A stretch of DNA of 45,753 bases from Desulfurococcales archaeon (GCA_027067785.1 JAMOVL010000023.1:1-45753); one strand, 5' to 3'. Counted from the stretch's first letter, positions 24,906 to 35,320 are shown. Notes: generated from the letters alone by a model not told the origin. A program made the numbers and translations.

Positions 24906-25844
24906 TTAGTGTTTTGAAATTTTCGTATAAGAAGCAAGTAGAAAAACGAATACTATTACCAATGTAGCTATTCTCTCATAGTTCGGTTCAAATGCCCTGA
25001 TAAGGTCAATGAATAGTATTGGCGAGATTATAGCGATGTATGATAGATAGCGTGCCAGCATGGTATCGTCAGTAATGTTATCCAGTATATCCGCAAGCTT
25101 TACAGCAGTTATTCCAATGATTATTCCCATAATAAACGGTATTATCGGATAGCTTATGATCGCTGATACTATGTAGAAACATATGAAAAATAATGCGCTC
25201 CATAAACCCCAATATAGAGCATACCTAATTGCTCCCATACCATGATGTTTGCCTAGATCATAACGAGTACTTAGAGCTACGATCACCAGCAACGTAGCGA
25301 TTATTATCATGGCTAGATAATTATTGATGCTTATTGTGTAGTTAGTAAGGGCGTTAATAACCAGTATATCAGCACCAAATACTACTAGCACGAGTAATAA
25401 TGTCCTGCCCTTTACTAGTCTACGCCTAGAAAACGAGGGATACAGTGCTTCGGATAAGATTATCGGGGCGAAAATACCGAAAACCCCGTGGAAAACCATG
25501 AGATATATACCCCAGACCCAGTTAACACCGATCCATCTCCCGTATTCCCCAAATATCCCAAGATCCTTCCACCCGGGATTGAAGAAGGATTTTACGGCAA
25601 TGCCCTCTTCAATAATGCCATATACGAATCCAAAAATTATGATCGAACCGTACTTTAAACTATATTTCAACCAGCATTCTCTGATAATAATAGCTCCAAG
25701 CCCATATAGGCATACTAGGATTAATAAATTGAGGGGATTAATGAAAGACCATAGATTCGTAGAGCCTGTAAGAACCTCCGCTGTAAAAGGAGGGAGAAGC
25801 AAAAGCGTCAATATCATATAGAGTTTCTCCCTGTTTACTCTCAA
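24906..25844 (-). CDS. Polytopic membrane protein with CPBP-like EE motif
   Basis: 312 residues with about nine membrane segments. GIIEEGIAVKSFF and LMVFHGVFGI resemble the E-E and H motifs of CPBP intramembrane proteases, but the match is loose and the function stays open. TTG start with GGTG 7 bases upstream. It precedes the broken exported-protein gene by 47 bases and is probably in one transcript with it. Confidence 0.65.
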   Translation of the reverse strand: MRVNREKLYMILTLLLLPPFTAEVLTGSTNLWSFINPLNLLILVCLYGLGAIIIRECWLKYSLKYGSIIIFGFVYGIIEEGIAVKSFFNPGWKDLGIFGEYGRWIGVNWVWGIYLMVFHGVFGIFAPIILSEALYPSFSRRRLVKGRTLLLVLVVFGADILVINALTNYTISINNYLAMIIIATLLVIVALSTRYDLGKHHGMGAIRYALYWGLWSALFFICFYIVSAIISYPIIPFIMGIIIGITAVKLADILDNITDDTMLARYLSYIAIISPILFIDLIRAFEPNYERIATLVIVFVFLLASYTKISKH

Positions 25845-25915
25845 TTATTACACCGGAATAAATTAAGTACTCCTTTTACAATTTTCTCAATGATGTATAG
25901 TTAAACATATCTTGA

Positions 25916-27688
25916 GTGATAGCCTTGGGTATCTCTAAGCTTATAGGCCTTATCGAGAAAACAGCTAGTATACCTTACTATACCGTAATAGGTGATGCTT
26001 CCGGCAAAATAGTATATGTGAGCAATAAGGATGGATTACGGAGAACATGGGTTTACGATCCCGTGGAAAACATAAGTTTTCCTATAACAACCTATCCATC
26101 GGTGATCGTCGCAGTTCCTAGAAGGAGCGAGTCGAACAAGATAATATACACGTATGATGTAGCAGAGGGAAGAGAGCTTCACAGAATCTGTATCGTAGAT
26201 ATTGATGAGCGGAGAGAGACCTGCATCAAAGAATTAGAGCCTATGAGAATATTTAGCCTGGCATGGAATGGTGAAAGCATAGCGTTAACGGGCTCAACAC
26301 AGGAGAAACTCTATCTGATCGTATTCAGAGACGGTAGAATACTTAGAAAGAGAGAACTCGATGTATACATAGATGTGTCCGATGTCAATGAAAGATATGT
26401 CGTAGGATATGGAATGTTGTCAGGGAATCCCAGATCATCTGAAATATTCGTATACGATATTCAGAAAGACGAGTTTAAAGCATATACTCCGCGGAAAGGC
26501 AGTATCAATGAAAAACCTATATTCTGTAATGAAAAGATCTTATTCGAGTCAAACTATGAAGATCTTGATAAGAAGAAACTCTACACCATAGATATTGATC
26601 TCTCTGGGAAACCCGAAGAACTGATATTCAAATACAGTGATTACACGGATTTCAAACTAGTAGAACATACATTCTATGATTGCAGAAATAACAAGATCTA
26701 TGTAATTGCCAAAAAGAATGGTAGAACACAGTTATTCGTAGACGGTAAAAGAATCCCTGCCCCACAAGGCTCGGTCTCAGGCGGCTTAGCAATAATCGGC
26801 GATACCGTATACTATGCAATGTCATCCCTGGTAGAACCTCACCAGATCTATAAGAGCACAGAGGATAGCTTCACAGAAGTATTAACGAACAAATTACCGG
26901 ATGAGCTGAAAGAGGCTTTTGGAGAAAGATACTTTGTGAAAATAAGATCAGTAGATGGAATACTTGTTCCAACCTACATTGTTGAGTCGAGGAAAAACGG
27001 TAAGCCGGGCCCAACAGTTATATACGTGCATGGAGGTCCTTGGTGGGAAGTATCTGACGCATGGTCGCCGATAATAGCGTCAATAATTCTCTCGGGATAC
27101 CATGTCGCCGCACCAAACTATAGGGGATCAACGGGTTACGGTGAGAAGTATCGTCTACTAGATATAGGTGACCCCGGCGGCAAGGACCTTGAGGATATAG
27201 TTTCTGTTGCTAAATATGTTGTAAAGGAGGGTATTGCTTCTAGTGTAGCCATAGCTGGCTATAGTTATGGAGGATATATGACCTATCTCGCCACGACCAA
27301 GTATCCCGATCTATGGGGGGCGGGAGTAGCTGGGGCAGGAATTACTGATTGGCAGGAACAATACATGCTCAGCGATGCACTATTTAAGAAATTCATAGAG
27401 ATACTCTTCGATAGTTACAAGCCGGAATTGCTGAGCGATAGATCGCCTATAAAATACGCTGACAGGCTGGCTTGTCCTCTATGTATCATTCATGCATCTA
27501 ATGATACCAGGACACCGTTAAAACCCGTGATGAGATTCATGGAAAAACTCGTGGAATCGCAGAAACTGTTCGAGGCACACATATATCCGGGCCTTGGCCA
27601 CATGCTGGTATCCATAGATGATCTATTAAGGTTCGTCATACCAATGATTACATTCCTAAAGAAATACTATGTTGAACGACATGCTTGA
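25916..27688 (+). CDS. Prolyl oligopeptidase/acylaminoacyl peptidase, family S9
   Basis: 590 residues. The N-terminal beta-propeller of about 320 residues is followed by an alpha/beta hydrolase domain with HGGPWWE (oxyanion side), nucleophile GYSYGG, an Asp in HASNDTRTPL and His in GLGHML. It hydrolyses short peptides or acylated amino acids and is cytoplasmic (no signal peptide). GTG at 25916 or TTG at 25925 may be the start; GAGTGAT lies between. Confidence 0.93.
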   Translation: MIALGISKLIGLIEKTASIPYYTVIGDASGKIVYVSNKDGLRRTWVYDPVENISFPITTYPSVIVAVPRRSESNKIIYTYDVAEGRELHRICIVDIDERRETCIKELEPMRIFSLAWNGESIALTGSTQEKLYLIVFRDGRILRKRELDVYIDVSDVNERYVVGYGMLSGNPRSSEIFVYDIQKDEFKAYTPRKGSINEKPIFCNEKILFESNYEDLDKKKLYTIDIDLSGKPEELIFKYSDYTDFKLVEHTFYDCRNNKIYVIAKKNGRTQLFVDGKRIPAPQGSVSGGLAIIGDTVYYAMSSLVEPHQIYKSTEDSFTEVLTNKLPDELKEAFGERYFVKIRSVDGILVPTYIVESRKNGKPGPTVIYVHGGPWWEVSDAWSPIIASIILSGYHVAAPNYRGSTGYGEKYRLLDIGDPGGKDLEDIVSVAKYVVKEGIASSVAIAGYSYGGYMTYLATTKYPDLWGAGVAGAGITDWQEQYMLSDALFKKFIEILFDSYKPELLSDRSPIKYADRLACPLCIIHASNDTRTPLKPVMRFMEKLVESQKLFEAHIYPGLGHMLVSIDDLLRFVIPMITFLKKYYVERHA

Positions 27689-27746
27689 TGCCTAGAACGA
27701 GGTATTAGGGTATCGATGATTAGATCGAGGCAAACTAGCAGTAGTA

Positions 27747-28922
27747 TTGTTCATAGTAACGGCCTATACAGGCACGTTTGCGTTCAAACTCAGTATGCCC
27801 GCAGTAGCTTTTTACGCTAAAAACATACTTGAGGCGTCAATGCTAGGTATAGGTATGTTAACATCTTCTTTTTTCATTGCAAGGGCGACTACTGCTATCC
27901 TCGCAGGTGCTCTCACGGACAAGATAAAAACTAAGATACTATTCTTATCGGCTACAGGATTTATTCTAAACGCTTTCGTCGTAGAACTGTACCCGTATAT
28001 TGCTAGTTTACCATGGCTTCTTTTCCTTAGATTCCTGCAAGGCGTTCTAAATGGTTTTGCATGGGTCCCGATACAGGCTGTTCTAGGTCTATTGGTTGAG
28101 AAAAACATTAGAGGCCGTGTATACTCGGTATACTTTATACTTGGGACGCTCGGTTCTTTTACAGGAAACACTGTCTATTCATTCCTTACAAGTAAGCCTC
28201 TCAGTTATATCCTAGGTATATCATCAACTCTATTTCTCGTTTCAGGCCTGCAGGTGCTTGGCTCGAAACTTCTACTTAGAGGAAAAACTGTTCTTGTAGC
28301 TTCAAGTGATATCAAGAGAAACACAGTGAAGAAAGGATTAGCGGGAGGAATTAGCACTGTATTTCTAGTACTACCCTTACTATTGATTGTCTTCACAAGC
28401 AATATGTTCGGCTCATTTCTAAAAGGTGATCTCATATATGTTTATCTATATGTATTTCAGGGATTTTCTGAATCGTCTGCTCCAATGATTGTCGGGATAG
28501 CTAGTCTGCTTGTACTGCCGATAAACTATGTTATGAGCTAGTTCTCGGATAGAAGGGATAGCTACTTGGCTCTAAGAATATCTATCCTAACAGGTGTTAT
28601 TGGGGGAATACTACTGGCTCTGAGGAATGACTTTATCGCTGTACTTGGATTGCTGATGGCCTTAGCTGGTAGCTCTAGCACTATACCTATCACTAGGAAA
28701 TTAGCCGTATCGATAAAATCTAGAGCCGGGACAGGTATCGGATTGTTAAACACAACAGGTAATCTTGGAAGTATGCTTGGATCAGCTGTAGCAGGGTATG
28801 TCTTGGATAGTCTTGGAAATATGTATTTGATAGGATTGATTAATGTTGCAATGTTCGTTATTGTCTTACCGATGATTGTAGCATTATTTTTCACCCATAA
28901 TATTGGAGGAAAACACTACTAA
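27747..28922 (+). pseudogene. MFS transporter gene with in-frame amber codon
   Basis: The first part (264 codons) has eight or so membrane segments and MFS features (LTDKIKTKILFL, RFLQGVLNGFAW). It stops at TAG (28539-28541) in NYVMS-stop-FSDRRDSYLALR, that is, within the cytoplasmic loop whose usual pattern is G-x-x-S-D-R-x. The same frame continues for 127 codons with the last four membrane segments (IPITRKLAVSIKSR, GLLNTTGNLGSMLG) to TAA. A single TGG or GGG to TAG change explains it. Either a recent pseudogene or readthrough. Confidence 0.8.
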
Positions 28923-29356
28923 CATTCAAGATTTCTATTCTTCAATAGCTTTCCTGTTTTACTAATAGATAGACATAGAAGCTTACCTTCTCTCGTTAAA
29001 GGTTTATTGATACTCCTATACTTGTGTTTGAAAACCAGAAATGATACAAGCATGATAACGGTTGTGTAGAGAAGCCCGATAACGGCGTTATACACGTTAA
29101 ACATTGACATTATAACATTGAATGAAAAACCCATTAACTTAGTCATAGCCATAAAGAATATGTTCCATAATACAATGAATAGGAACGAGAAATACGTTAG
29201 TTTGCTGAATACTGGATGCGTACCTAGTTTTTTGAATAAATCAAGATCGTGTTTCTTACATGCGAAATCCCTACCCGTTTTAACCGACATCACTATTCCA
29301 AAGATCAGTCCCACGTATCCGATTATGTTAAGAACACTAATAATCATCGCAATCAT
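28919..29356 (-). CDS. Membrane protein of unknown function
   Basis: 145 residues with four hydrophobic segments (about 5-25, 52-72, 78-95, 90-108) and a basic C-terminal tail. No family recognised. Its stop overlaps the end of the converging MFS gene by 4 bases. Confidence 0.55.
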   Translation of the reverse strand: MIAMIISVLNIIGYVGLIFGIVMSVKTGRDFACKKHDLDLFKKLGTHPVFSKLTYFSFLFIVLWNIFFMAMTKLMGFSFNVIMSMFNVYNAVIGLLYTTVIMLVSFLVFKHKYRSINKPLTREGKLLCLSISKTGKLLKNRNLEC

Positions 29357-29454
29357 CTCGTTATGGAGGCCATTCTTTACTACGCGAAACTAGTATTTAT
29401 TCCTATGATCTACATATTACTTTAGACAATACGGGGTTATAGGGTGTATTATTA

Positions 29455-31077
29455 TTGTCTAAGAAAGAATCAATAGGATTTACAGAAGCTTTTAGCATCG
29501 GAGTCGGCGGTATGATCGGTGGAGGTATTTTCGCCGTCCTCGGCCTTAGCCTGCAGCTGGCAGGCACGGCTGCCCCGGTAGCGTTCCTAATAGCGGGATT
29601 GATAGCTCTTGCCACGGCATACTCGTATTCAAAGCTATCAGTAAGATATCCCAGCGAGGGGGGAACTATAGAGTATCTTGTAAGAGCATATGGCAACGGC
29701 GTGTTCTCCGGCGGGTTAAATATAATGTTATTGGCAAGCTATATAGTAATGATCAGCCTCTACAGCTATGCTTTCGGAAGCTATGGTGCTAGCGTTCTCG
29801 GAGGCTCTGTTCTCGTCAAACATTTACTTGCGACACTGGCTATAGTCATCTTTACAATAGTTAATGCGCTCGGAGCAGTTATAACTGGGCGTACAGAGGA
29901 TGCACTCGTATTATTTAAGGTTGCAATATTGGTACTCGTAGTTGGTGCTGGTCTTTCATTCGTTGACTGGGGGAGGCTTTCTCCATCCAATTGGCCAGGC
30001 CCCGTAAACATTATAGCTGGTGGCATGATCATATTCCTGGCCTACGAGGGCTTCGAGCTCATAGCTAATACGGCGAAAGATGTTAGGGACATAAAGGTGC
30101 TTCCTAAGGCATTTATTTCAGCAGTAGTATTTGTCACGACAATATATGTACTAGTAGCTATAGTCACTGCAGGAACTCTTACTCCGCAACAGGTAGCCGT
30201 TGCTAGAGACTATGCCCTCGCTATGGCGGCTAAACCCGCTCTCGGCGAGCTCGGATTCTTATTGATCGTGGCAGCTGCGCTTGCCTCGACGAGCAGCGCT
30301 ATTAACGCTACACTCTATGGCACGGCTAGAGCCAGCTATATCGTTGCGAAATATGGTCAGCTACCGAAAATAGTGGAGAAGAAGGTCTGGAGGAACGCGT
30401 ATGAGGGCTTAATCCTGATAAGTATTCTCAGTGTCATAATGGTTAATACTACGAGCCTTGAAGCGATAAGTGCTGCTGGCAGTGGCGGGTTCCTAACGAT
30501 CTTCATGATGGTTAATTTCGCGGCCTATAAGCTGAGAAGAGAGACCGGCGCGAACAAGTATATTACTCTTCTCGGCGGCTTCGCGACATTGTTTGCTCTA
30601 AGCTTACTGATCCTTAGAATGATCCAGCTAGCACCAATGAAGTTATCAGTGTTCATACTCCTAGTGGTGTTCTCGTTCTTAATCGAATACGCTATACGCC
30701 GCGCAACGGGTAGAAGGATCTCGAAGTATATTGATCCAGACCTAGAGAGGCGTGAAAAACACATAAGAAGCTGGTATGAATGGATACACCATATAATAGA
30801 GGAGATCCTGGACGAGTTCAGAGACGCCGAGATATATATTGTAGGCAGTATTGCAAGGGGAGAGATCCATAGATCTCATGACGTGGACGTCATGGTTGTA
30901 AGCAAAAATGTCCCGCCGGACAAGGAGGAGAGACTGAGAAAGAAATTAGAGCTAAAGCAGAAGAAGCCCCACCTGAGAAAATACCCTGTAGACATACATC
31001 TAGTGAGGCCTGAAGAGAAAGAAGAATGGTTAAAGAAAGAACATAAGAAGATCGAGCCGAAGAAAGAAAACAAATAA
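29455..31077 (+). CDS. APC-family amino acid permease fused to a nucleotidyltransferase domain
   Basis: 540 residues. Residues 1-415 form a 12-span APC permease: GVGGMIGGGIFAVLGL in the first span and GLNIMLLASYIVMI later. After the last span comes a charged linker (RRISKYIDPDLERREKHIRS) and a soluble domain with VGSIARGEIHRSHDVDVMVV, the G-S-x-A-R-G...D-x-D signature of minimal nucleotidyltransferases, ending PVDIHLVRPEE. The frame is open throughout. The C-terminal domain would lie in the cytoplasm. TTG start behind GGGTG. The fusion suggests regulation of transport or a signal function; this is inference. Confidence 0.85.
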   Translation: MSKKESIGFTEAFSIGVGGMIGGGIFAVLGLSLQLAGTAAPVAFLIAGLIALATAYSYSKLSVRYPSEGGTIEYLVRAYGNGVFSGGLNIMLLASYIVMISLYSYAFGSYGASVLGGSVLVKHLLATLAIVIFTIVNALGAVITGRTEDALVLFKVAILVLVVGAGLSFVDWGRLSPSNWPGPVNIIAGGMIIFLAYEGFELIANTAKDVRDIKVLPKAFISAVVFVTTIYVLVAIVTAGTLTPQQVAVARDYALAMAAKPALGELGFLLIVAAALASTSSAINATLYGTARASYIVAKYGQLPKIVEKKVWRNAYEGLILISILSVIMVNTTSLEAISAAGSGGFLTIFMMVNFAAYKLRRETGANKYITLLGGFATLFALSLLILRMIQLAPMKLSVFILLVVFSFLIEYAIRRATGRRISKYIDPDLERREKHIRSWYEWIHHIIEEILDEFRDAEIYIVGSIARGEIHRSHDVDVMVVSKNVPPDKEERLRKKLELKQKKPHLRKYPVDIHLVRPEEKEEWLKKEHKKIEPKKENK

Positions 31078-31185
31078 TCCGTTACCCATCAAGATTTTAT
31101 TTGTATTTCTTCAATTAATTGGTAACCGGAATCAATGAACCTGTATTGTAAGTACATGAAAGATTATAGGGAGAGGTAGATCGGT

Positions 31186-32400
31186 ATGGCGAGGCCAAAA
31201 GGGTTAATCGTCGGCTTGGACCTGCTGTTCATGAGCGTAAACTTCAGCGCACTAACATTGTTCGCTGCTCTAAGCACATATGTGTCTAGCTCGATAGGCC
31301 TCGACAAATTCACCGAGTGGCTGGCATCAGCAGTCTATAGCGCTGGTATCTTCGCTGCATTCTTTATCGGTCACTCAAAATTCACCGAAACTCATCCTAG
31401 GAAAACAGTGTTCATAGCAGCCGTGCTAGCTTCGATACCGCAGTTCCTCATACCATACGCTATTAATCCCTGGGAAGTAGTGGTGCTGAGATTCATACAG
31501 GGAATGGTTATGATGGCATTACCGATATTCTCATCGCAAGTCGGATTATTGTTCGCCGAAGCAAGGCCGTTGGCGCTCGGAATAATATTGTCCGGAATAT
31601 TTGTAGGTGGCCTGATAGGCTCGAGCGTTGGACCGTTATTAGCGACTAGTATTGGATGGAGGGCAACATATGTGTTATTCGGCATAGCAATGCTGATCGC
31701 AGCAATAATCTGGATAGGTCTTACCCCACGTGATGCACTGCCAGTACATAAAGAGGAAGTGAAGACTGAGAGAAGAGTGAGTGTATGGAGAGACCCGTTC
31801 ACACTGCTGTGGGGCTTCTCGTTCTTCCCAGCGATCTGGATAATATTCACCCTAGCACCACTGATCTCTTTCATAGTGGAGAGCATGGGTGCTCCTGGCA
31901 GCGTTAACAAGCTGTCCTCAACAGTGCTAGAAGCATCCTATTTGACATGGTCTATAATCATAGGTGGTGTAGCCTACGCGCTCGCTAAGCGTAGAACTGG
32001 GACACCGCGCAATATGTTCAATACCTTCGCATCAGTACAGCTCTTCTGCTTCATAATAACCTTCATCGGAGTACTAGTTGTGATGAACTCGCATAACGTC
32101 GCAGTACTATTGCTAGGCTTAGTCCTAGTAGCTATGATCCAGGGAACAGGACCGACATTCTGGTCAGCTCCCTCCACAGCGTATCCTGAGGATCTCGCTA
32201 TAAGGGCTGGATACGCGCTTGGACTAATATCAAACTCTGCAGCACTAGTAGGGCCAATGACGTCAGTGGCAGTGCACAATGTAGCAGCTGTATGGGGTAT
32301 AATATTATTCATGGCACTACTTGGAGCAGTGCTGACATTTATAGGTATGAAGATGGAACTGCCTATTGAGAAGTATGGCGAGAAGAACAAACAACTATAA
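31186..32400 (+). CDS. MFS transporter
   Basis: 404 residues, 12 membrane segments with a central cytoplasmic loop at about 185-205. Features are FTETHPRKTVFIAA between spans 2 and 3, LRFIQGMVMMALPI in span 4, and GGLIGSSVGPLLA in span 5. Substrate unknown. ATG start behind GGGAGAGG. A 108-bp gap with a TTTCTTC stretch separates it from the permease fusion. Confidence 0.88.
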   Translation: MARPKGLIVGLDLLFMSVNFSALTLFAALSTYVSSSIGLDKFTEWLASAVYSAGIFAAFFIGHSKFTETHPRKTVFIAAVLASIPQFLIPYAINPWEVVVLRFIQGMVMMALPIFSSQVGLLFAEARPLALGIILSGIFVGGLIGSSVGPLLATSIGWRATYVLFGIAMLIAAIIWIGLTPRDALPVHKEEVKTERRVSVWRDPFTLLWGFSFFPAIWIIFTLAPLISFIVESMGAPGSVNKLSSTVLEASYLTWSIIIGGVAYALAKRRTGTPRNMFNTFASVQLFCFIITFIGVLVVMNSHNVAVLLLGLVLVAMIQGTGPTFWSAPSTAYPEDLAIRAGYALGLISNSAALVGPMTSVAVHNVAAVWGIILFMALLGAVLTFIGMKMELPIEKYGEKNKQL

Positions 32401-32475
32401 CATAGTTTGATGAGCCGTATAATGTAATTCATACATGTTTTTCAATAGAAGTATGTATTCTCGCTCATTGAATAA

Positions 32476-33048
32476 TCATGTATATGACGTACTACTGGCT
32501 AGAGTTTCTCTGAGGAAGAATGGTATAAACGAGATACTGGAGATTAGTTCGGGTATTGCAGCACCAGGGGGATAATGAATAGAGAAATGAAGAGTCCATA
32601 TGATCACATCAAAGATCGCTATTATGAATGCTGGTATACTAATATATTCATATCCATATGATGTTAAATAAGCTATGATTAATAGAAAGAAGGCTACCGA
32701 TACTATGAAATGAATTATTCCATAGGATTCGTTTAACACACCTATAAGTATTAGCATAATACCAGCTATGCATAAGATTACTTTATTGGAGGGCTTAACT
32801 CCGCTAGATAATACGGATGCTAATCCTAAGAGGTAGCCTCCGATCGCTAGTCCAGAGTTAAATATTGGTGCAGAGGATAAATGCTTCATATTTCCCAAAT
32901 CGCTGAGAGCATTTATCCAGATATTGAACCCTGGCGCACGTGATATTGACAGTATTATTGTAACATATGGGATTATAACGGAGACTACCGCGATCAACCT
33001 AGAAGAAGCTAGGCCGCTACAATACTGTTGACCGGCTCTACGCTTCAT
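32476..33048 (-). CDS. DUF998 family membrane protein
   Basis: 190 residues with six hydrophobic segments. NIWINALSDLGN and APIFNSGLAIGGYLLGLAS are typical of DUF998. Function unknown. It follows the large exported protein gene by 11 bases on the minus strand, probably in one operon. Confidence 0.75.
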   Translation of the reverse strand: MKRRAGQQYCSGLASSRLIAVVSVIIPYVTIILSISRAPGFNIWINALSDLGNMKHLSSAPIFNSGLAIGGYLLGLASVLSSGVKPSNKVILCIAGIMLILIGVLNESYGIIHFIVSVAFFLLIIAYLTSYGYEYISIPAFIIAIFDVIIWTLHFSIHYPPGAAIPELISSISFIPFFLRETLASSTSYT

Positions 33049-33059
33049 ACATGTTCACC

Positions 33060-34289
33060 TTATATTTTCTCTATTAATAGCGTTATAAGATATGCTACCA
33101 AAACTATTGCAACAACTAGTGCTATATTAACAAGAATAATTTGAAGAGTAGTTGTCGCTGTCGTATGCTTATGAATGATGAATGTTAGGTCGAGGTTTCT
33201 CACGATCTTTATCTTGGTATTGTTTAGATGTGCTAATAACGTTATATGTTCAACTTCACCCATTGATAGAGGCTTGGATATTAGGACATAATAGTTTGAA
33301 GACACTATCCTGTAACAATACTCTACATTAATGCTTGTTCCATTCCTTAGAGATATTATTATATCGTAATGTGGTGGGATAGGTCTATTTCCACTTATGT
33401 TCTCGGTTTCAACAACTATTCTTAGCGGTGACGCGTAAGAGGTTTTCAGGTAGAACTCTATCCTGTCATCATGACGCTCGACGGTAGTATTAAATGGTTT
33501 AGATGAAAGCAGAGATATTTTACCGATGAACTTAGGTTTTTCATACTCTATAATTATACCTTCAGAATAATGGGCGCCGAAATCCGGATAATCGGATACA
33601 ATTTCTACTTCTGATTCTACGAGTAGATTAGTATTGTTTTCATTGTCTTTTTGATAGTACATATAGTATTCATATAATGGAGTTCCGGATAGCATGTCTT
33701 GATAAGACGCATAGATAAACTTCTCGATAATATTGTCCCTACGGATAATGTAGGAATAACGTGTTTCAATACAATATACGTTCTTATAATAGGCTATCAC
33801 TGTTGCATTGGGTTTTGTTACCCATTCTGGCCAGATAAATGGTTTTGATACAAGCTTTATCTTCATTGTTCCCGTTATATTCGTGAGTTGTAATATGAGG
33901 GGAATAGACAGTCTGCTGCCTGAATATGTTTCATTATAGAGAACTGATATCATCTTATTCATTAATGCCTTCGGAATACCGATTATTTTAACCAGGCTTA
34001 TATTTACCAGCGATATTTTTACTGGGTGTGTAAGCTCCTCCGATAGGGGCCCGACAAGTAGTTTGTATTTCAAGCTTATTTCGAATCCTTTAGGCGATGT
34101 TAGACCTAGTAGGACTGGTACGAGTGGTTTGCCCGAATATATTATTCTGAAAGTTCCTTGATACAAGTATGTATGTGGTTGCGTAAATGTATTATGGTCT
34201 ATACTACTATATCCATACGTCATTGTCTCAACAATACTTCCCAAAAGCACTAACACTAGTAGTGTTATCATTACGTGTTTACTCGGCAA
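33060..34289 (-). CDS. Membrane-anchored extracytoplasmic protein
   Basis: 409 residues. An N-terminal signal segment (MITLLVLVLLGSIVETM), a beta-rich external part with many N-x-S/T sites, and a C-terminal membrane span (IILVNIALVVAIVLVAYLIT) with a short cytoplasmic tail. Not recognised as a named family. Start probably TTG behind GGGAGG. It lies upstream of the DUF998 gene. Confidence 0.7.
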   Translation of the reverse strand: MPSKHVMITLLVLVLLGSIVETMTYGYSSIDHNTFTQPHTYLYQGTFRIIYSGKPLVPVLLGLTSPKGFEISLKYKLLVGPLSEELTHPVKISLVNISLVKIIGIPKALMNKMISVLYNETYSGSRLSIPLILQLTNITGTMKIKLVSKPFIWPEWVTKPNATVIAYYKNVYCIETRYSYIIRRDNIIEKFIYASYQDMLSGTPLYEYYMYYQKDNENNTNLLVESEVEIVSDYPDFGAHYSEGIIIEYEKPKFIGKISLLSSKPFNTTVERHDDRIEFYLKTSYASPLRIVVETENISGNRPIPPHYDIIISLRNGTSINVEYCYRIVSSNYYVLISKPLSMGEVEHITLLAHLNNTKIKIVRNLDLTFIIHKHTTATTTLQIILVNIALVVAIVLVAYLITLLIEKI

Positions 34290-34448
34290 AATTACCTCCC
34301 TTACAGACGGACAAGTGCTATCGGTTAAGGGCCCACTTCCTCACAGCCTTCTCGGCTCGGCTATGCGGGCAATCACTCATCAGTATTATTATCACTGGAA
34401 ACCAACAATTTATTTGTAATCAGTTATTCCTAAGAGGTGACTAGTAGA

Positions 34449-35237
34449 TTGTTTGATATAGAGGGATTAAGGGTCTTAGTAACAGCGTCGAGTAGAGGCA
34501 TAGGATTCGGTATTGCTAAGGTGTTGGTAAGGGAGGGAGCCAAAGTCGTTATCTCGTCGAGAAACAGGGAGAGACTCTACAGGGCTCTTCATGAACTAAA
34601 CAGTATTGGGTCGGGAGAGGCATACGCTGTTCAAGCCGATCTCACAAGGCGTGAAGATATAGAGAGACTAGTAAGGGAAACTGTTGATAGGCTAGGCGGG
34701 CTTGACGCCCTTGTCTATGTGACTGGGCCGCCGAGACCTGGTAGATTCCAGGATCTCAGACTTGACGATTGGGATTACGGGGTTAGATTGCTCATTATGA
34801 GCGCTGTTTGGCTCACATACTACTCTCTACCCTACATCATGGAGTCGACAAATCCTTCTATCACTTATGTTACAAGTGTAGCGGTTAGAGAACCTATTGA
34901 AACCATAGCGTTGTCTAATACTTTAAGGATAAGTGTACATGGCCTCGTCAAGACACTGGCTAGGGAGCTGGGAAGGAAGAATATTAGGGTGAACGCTGTT
35001 CTGCCAGGCTATATCTATACCGATAGGATCAAAGAGATCGCATCTGACAAGGCTTCGAGAACTGGTAAGAGTGTGGATGAAGTAATAAACGATATGGTTA
35101 AAGAAGTTCCTCTAGGGAGGATAGGTAAGCCTGAAGAAGTAGGTTATCTCGTGGCATTTCTCATAAGCAAATATGCTTCATATATCAATGGCGCCTCTAT
35201 ACCGATAGATGGCGGCTTACTTAGATCGGTGTTCTAA
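34449..35237 (+). CDS. Short-chain dehydrogenase/reductase-like protein with atypical active site
   Basis: About 262 residues. The NADP-binding TASSRGIGFGIAK is near the start, then AVQADLTRR, YVTGPPRPG (in place of N-A-G) and the C-terminal NGASIPIDGG. The catalytic Y-x-x-x-K is absent: the segment reads TSVAVREPIETIALSNTLRI, with leucine and arginine where Tyr and Lys are expected. This resembles an archaeal SDR subfamily with L-S-N-x-x-R. TTG at 34449 is preferred since GAGGTGA lies 9 bases before it; the GTG at 34437 is inside this site. Confidence 0.82.
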   Translation: MFDIEGLRVLVTASSRGIGFGIAKVLVREGAKVVISSRNRERLYRALHELNSIGSGEAYAVQADLTRREDIERLVRETVDRLGGLDALVYVTGPPRPGRFQDLRLDDWDYGVRLLIMSAVWLTYYSLPYIMESTNPSITYVTSVAVREPIETIALSNTLRISVHGLVKTLARELGRKNIRVNAVLPGYIYTDRIKEIASDKASRTGKSVDEVINDMVKEVPLGRIGKPEEVGYLVAFLISKYASYINGASIPIDGGLLRSVF

Positions 35238-35320
35238 TGCCTGTCTACACGAAAAATAGTAATTAACACCCTTTTTCTCCAAAACAAATACGATAATGCT
35301 GAGCGGCTAGTAGCTGATTC

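Noticed and set aside
24755-24937. 60-codon minus-strand frame
   Set aside because: It overlaps the signal-peptide region of the broken exported-protein gene and the end of the next gene in another frame, with no coding features.
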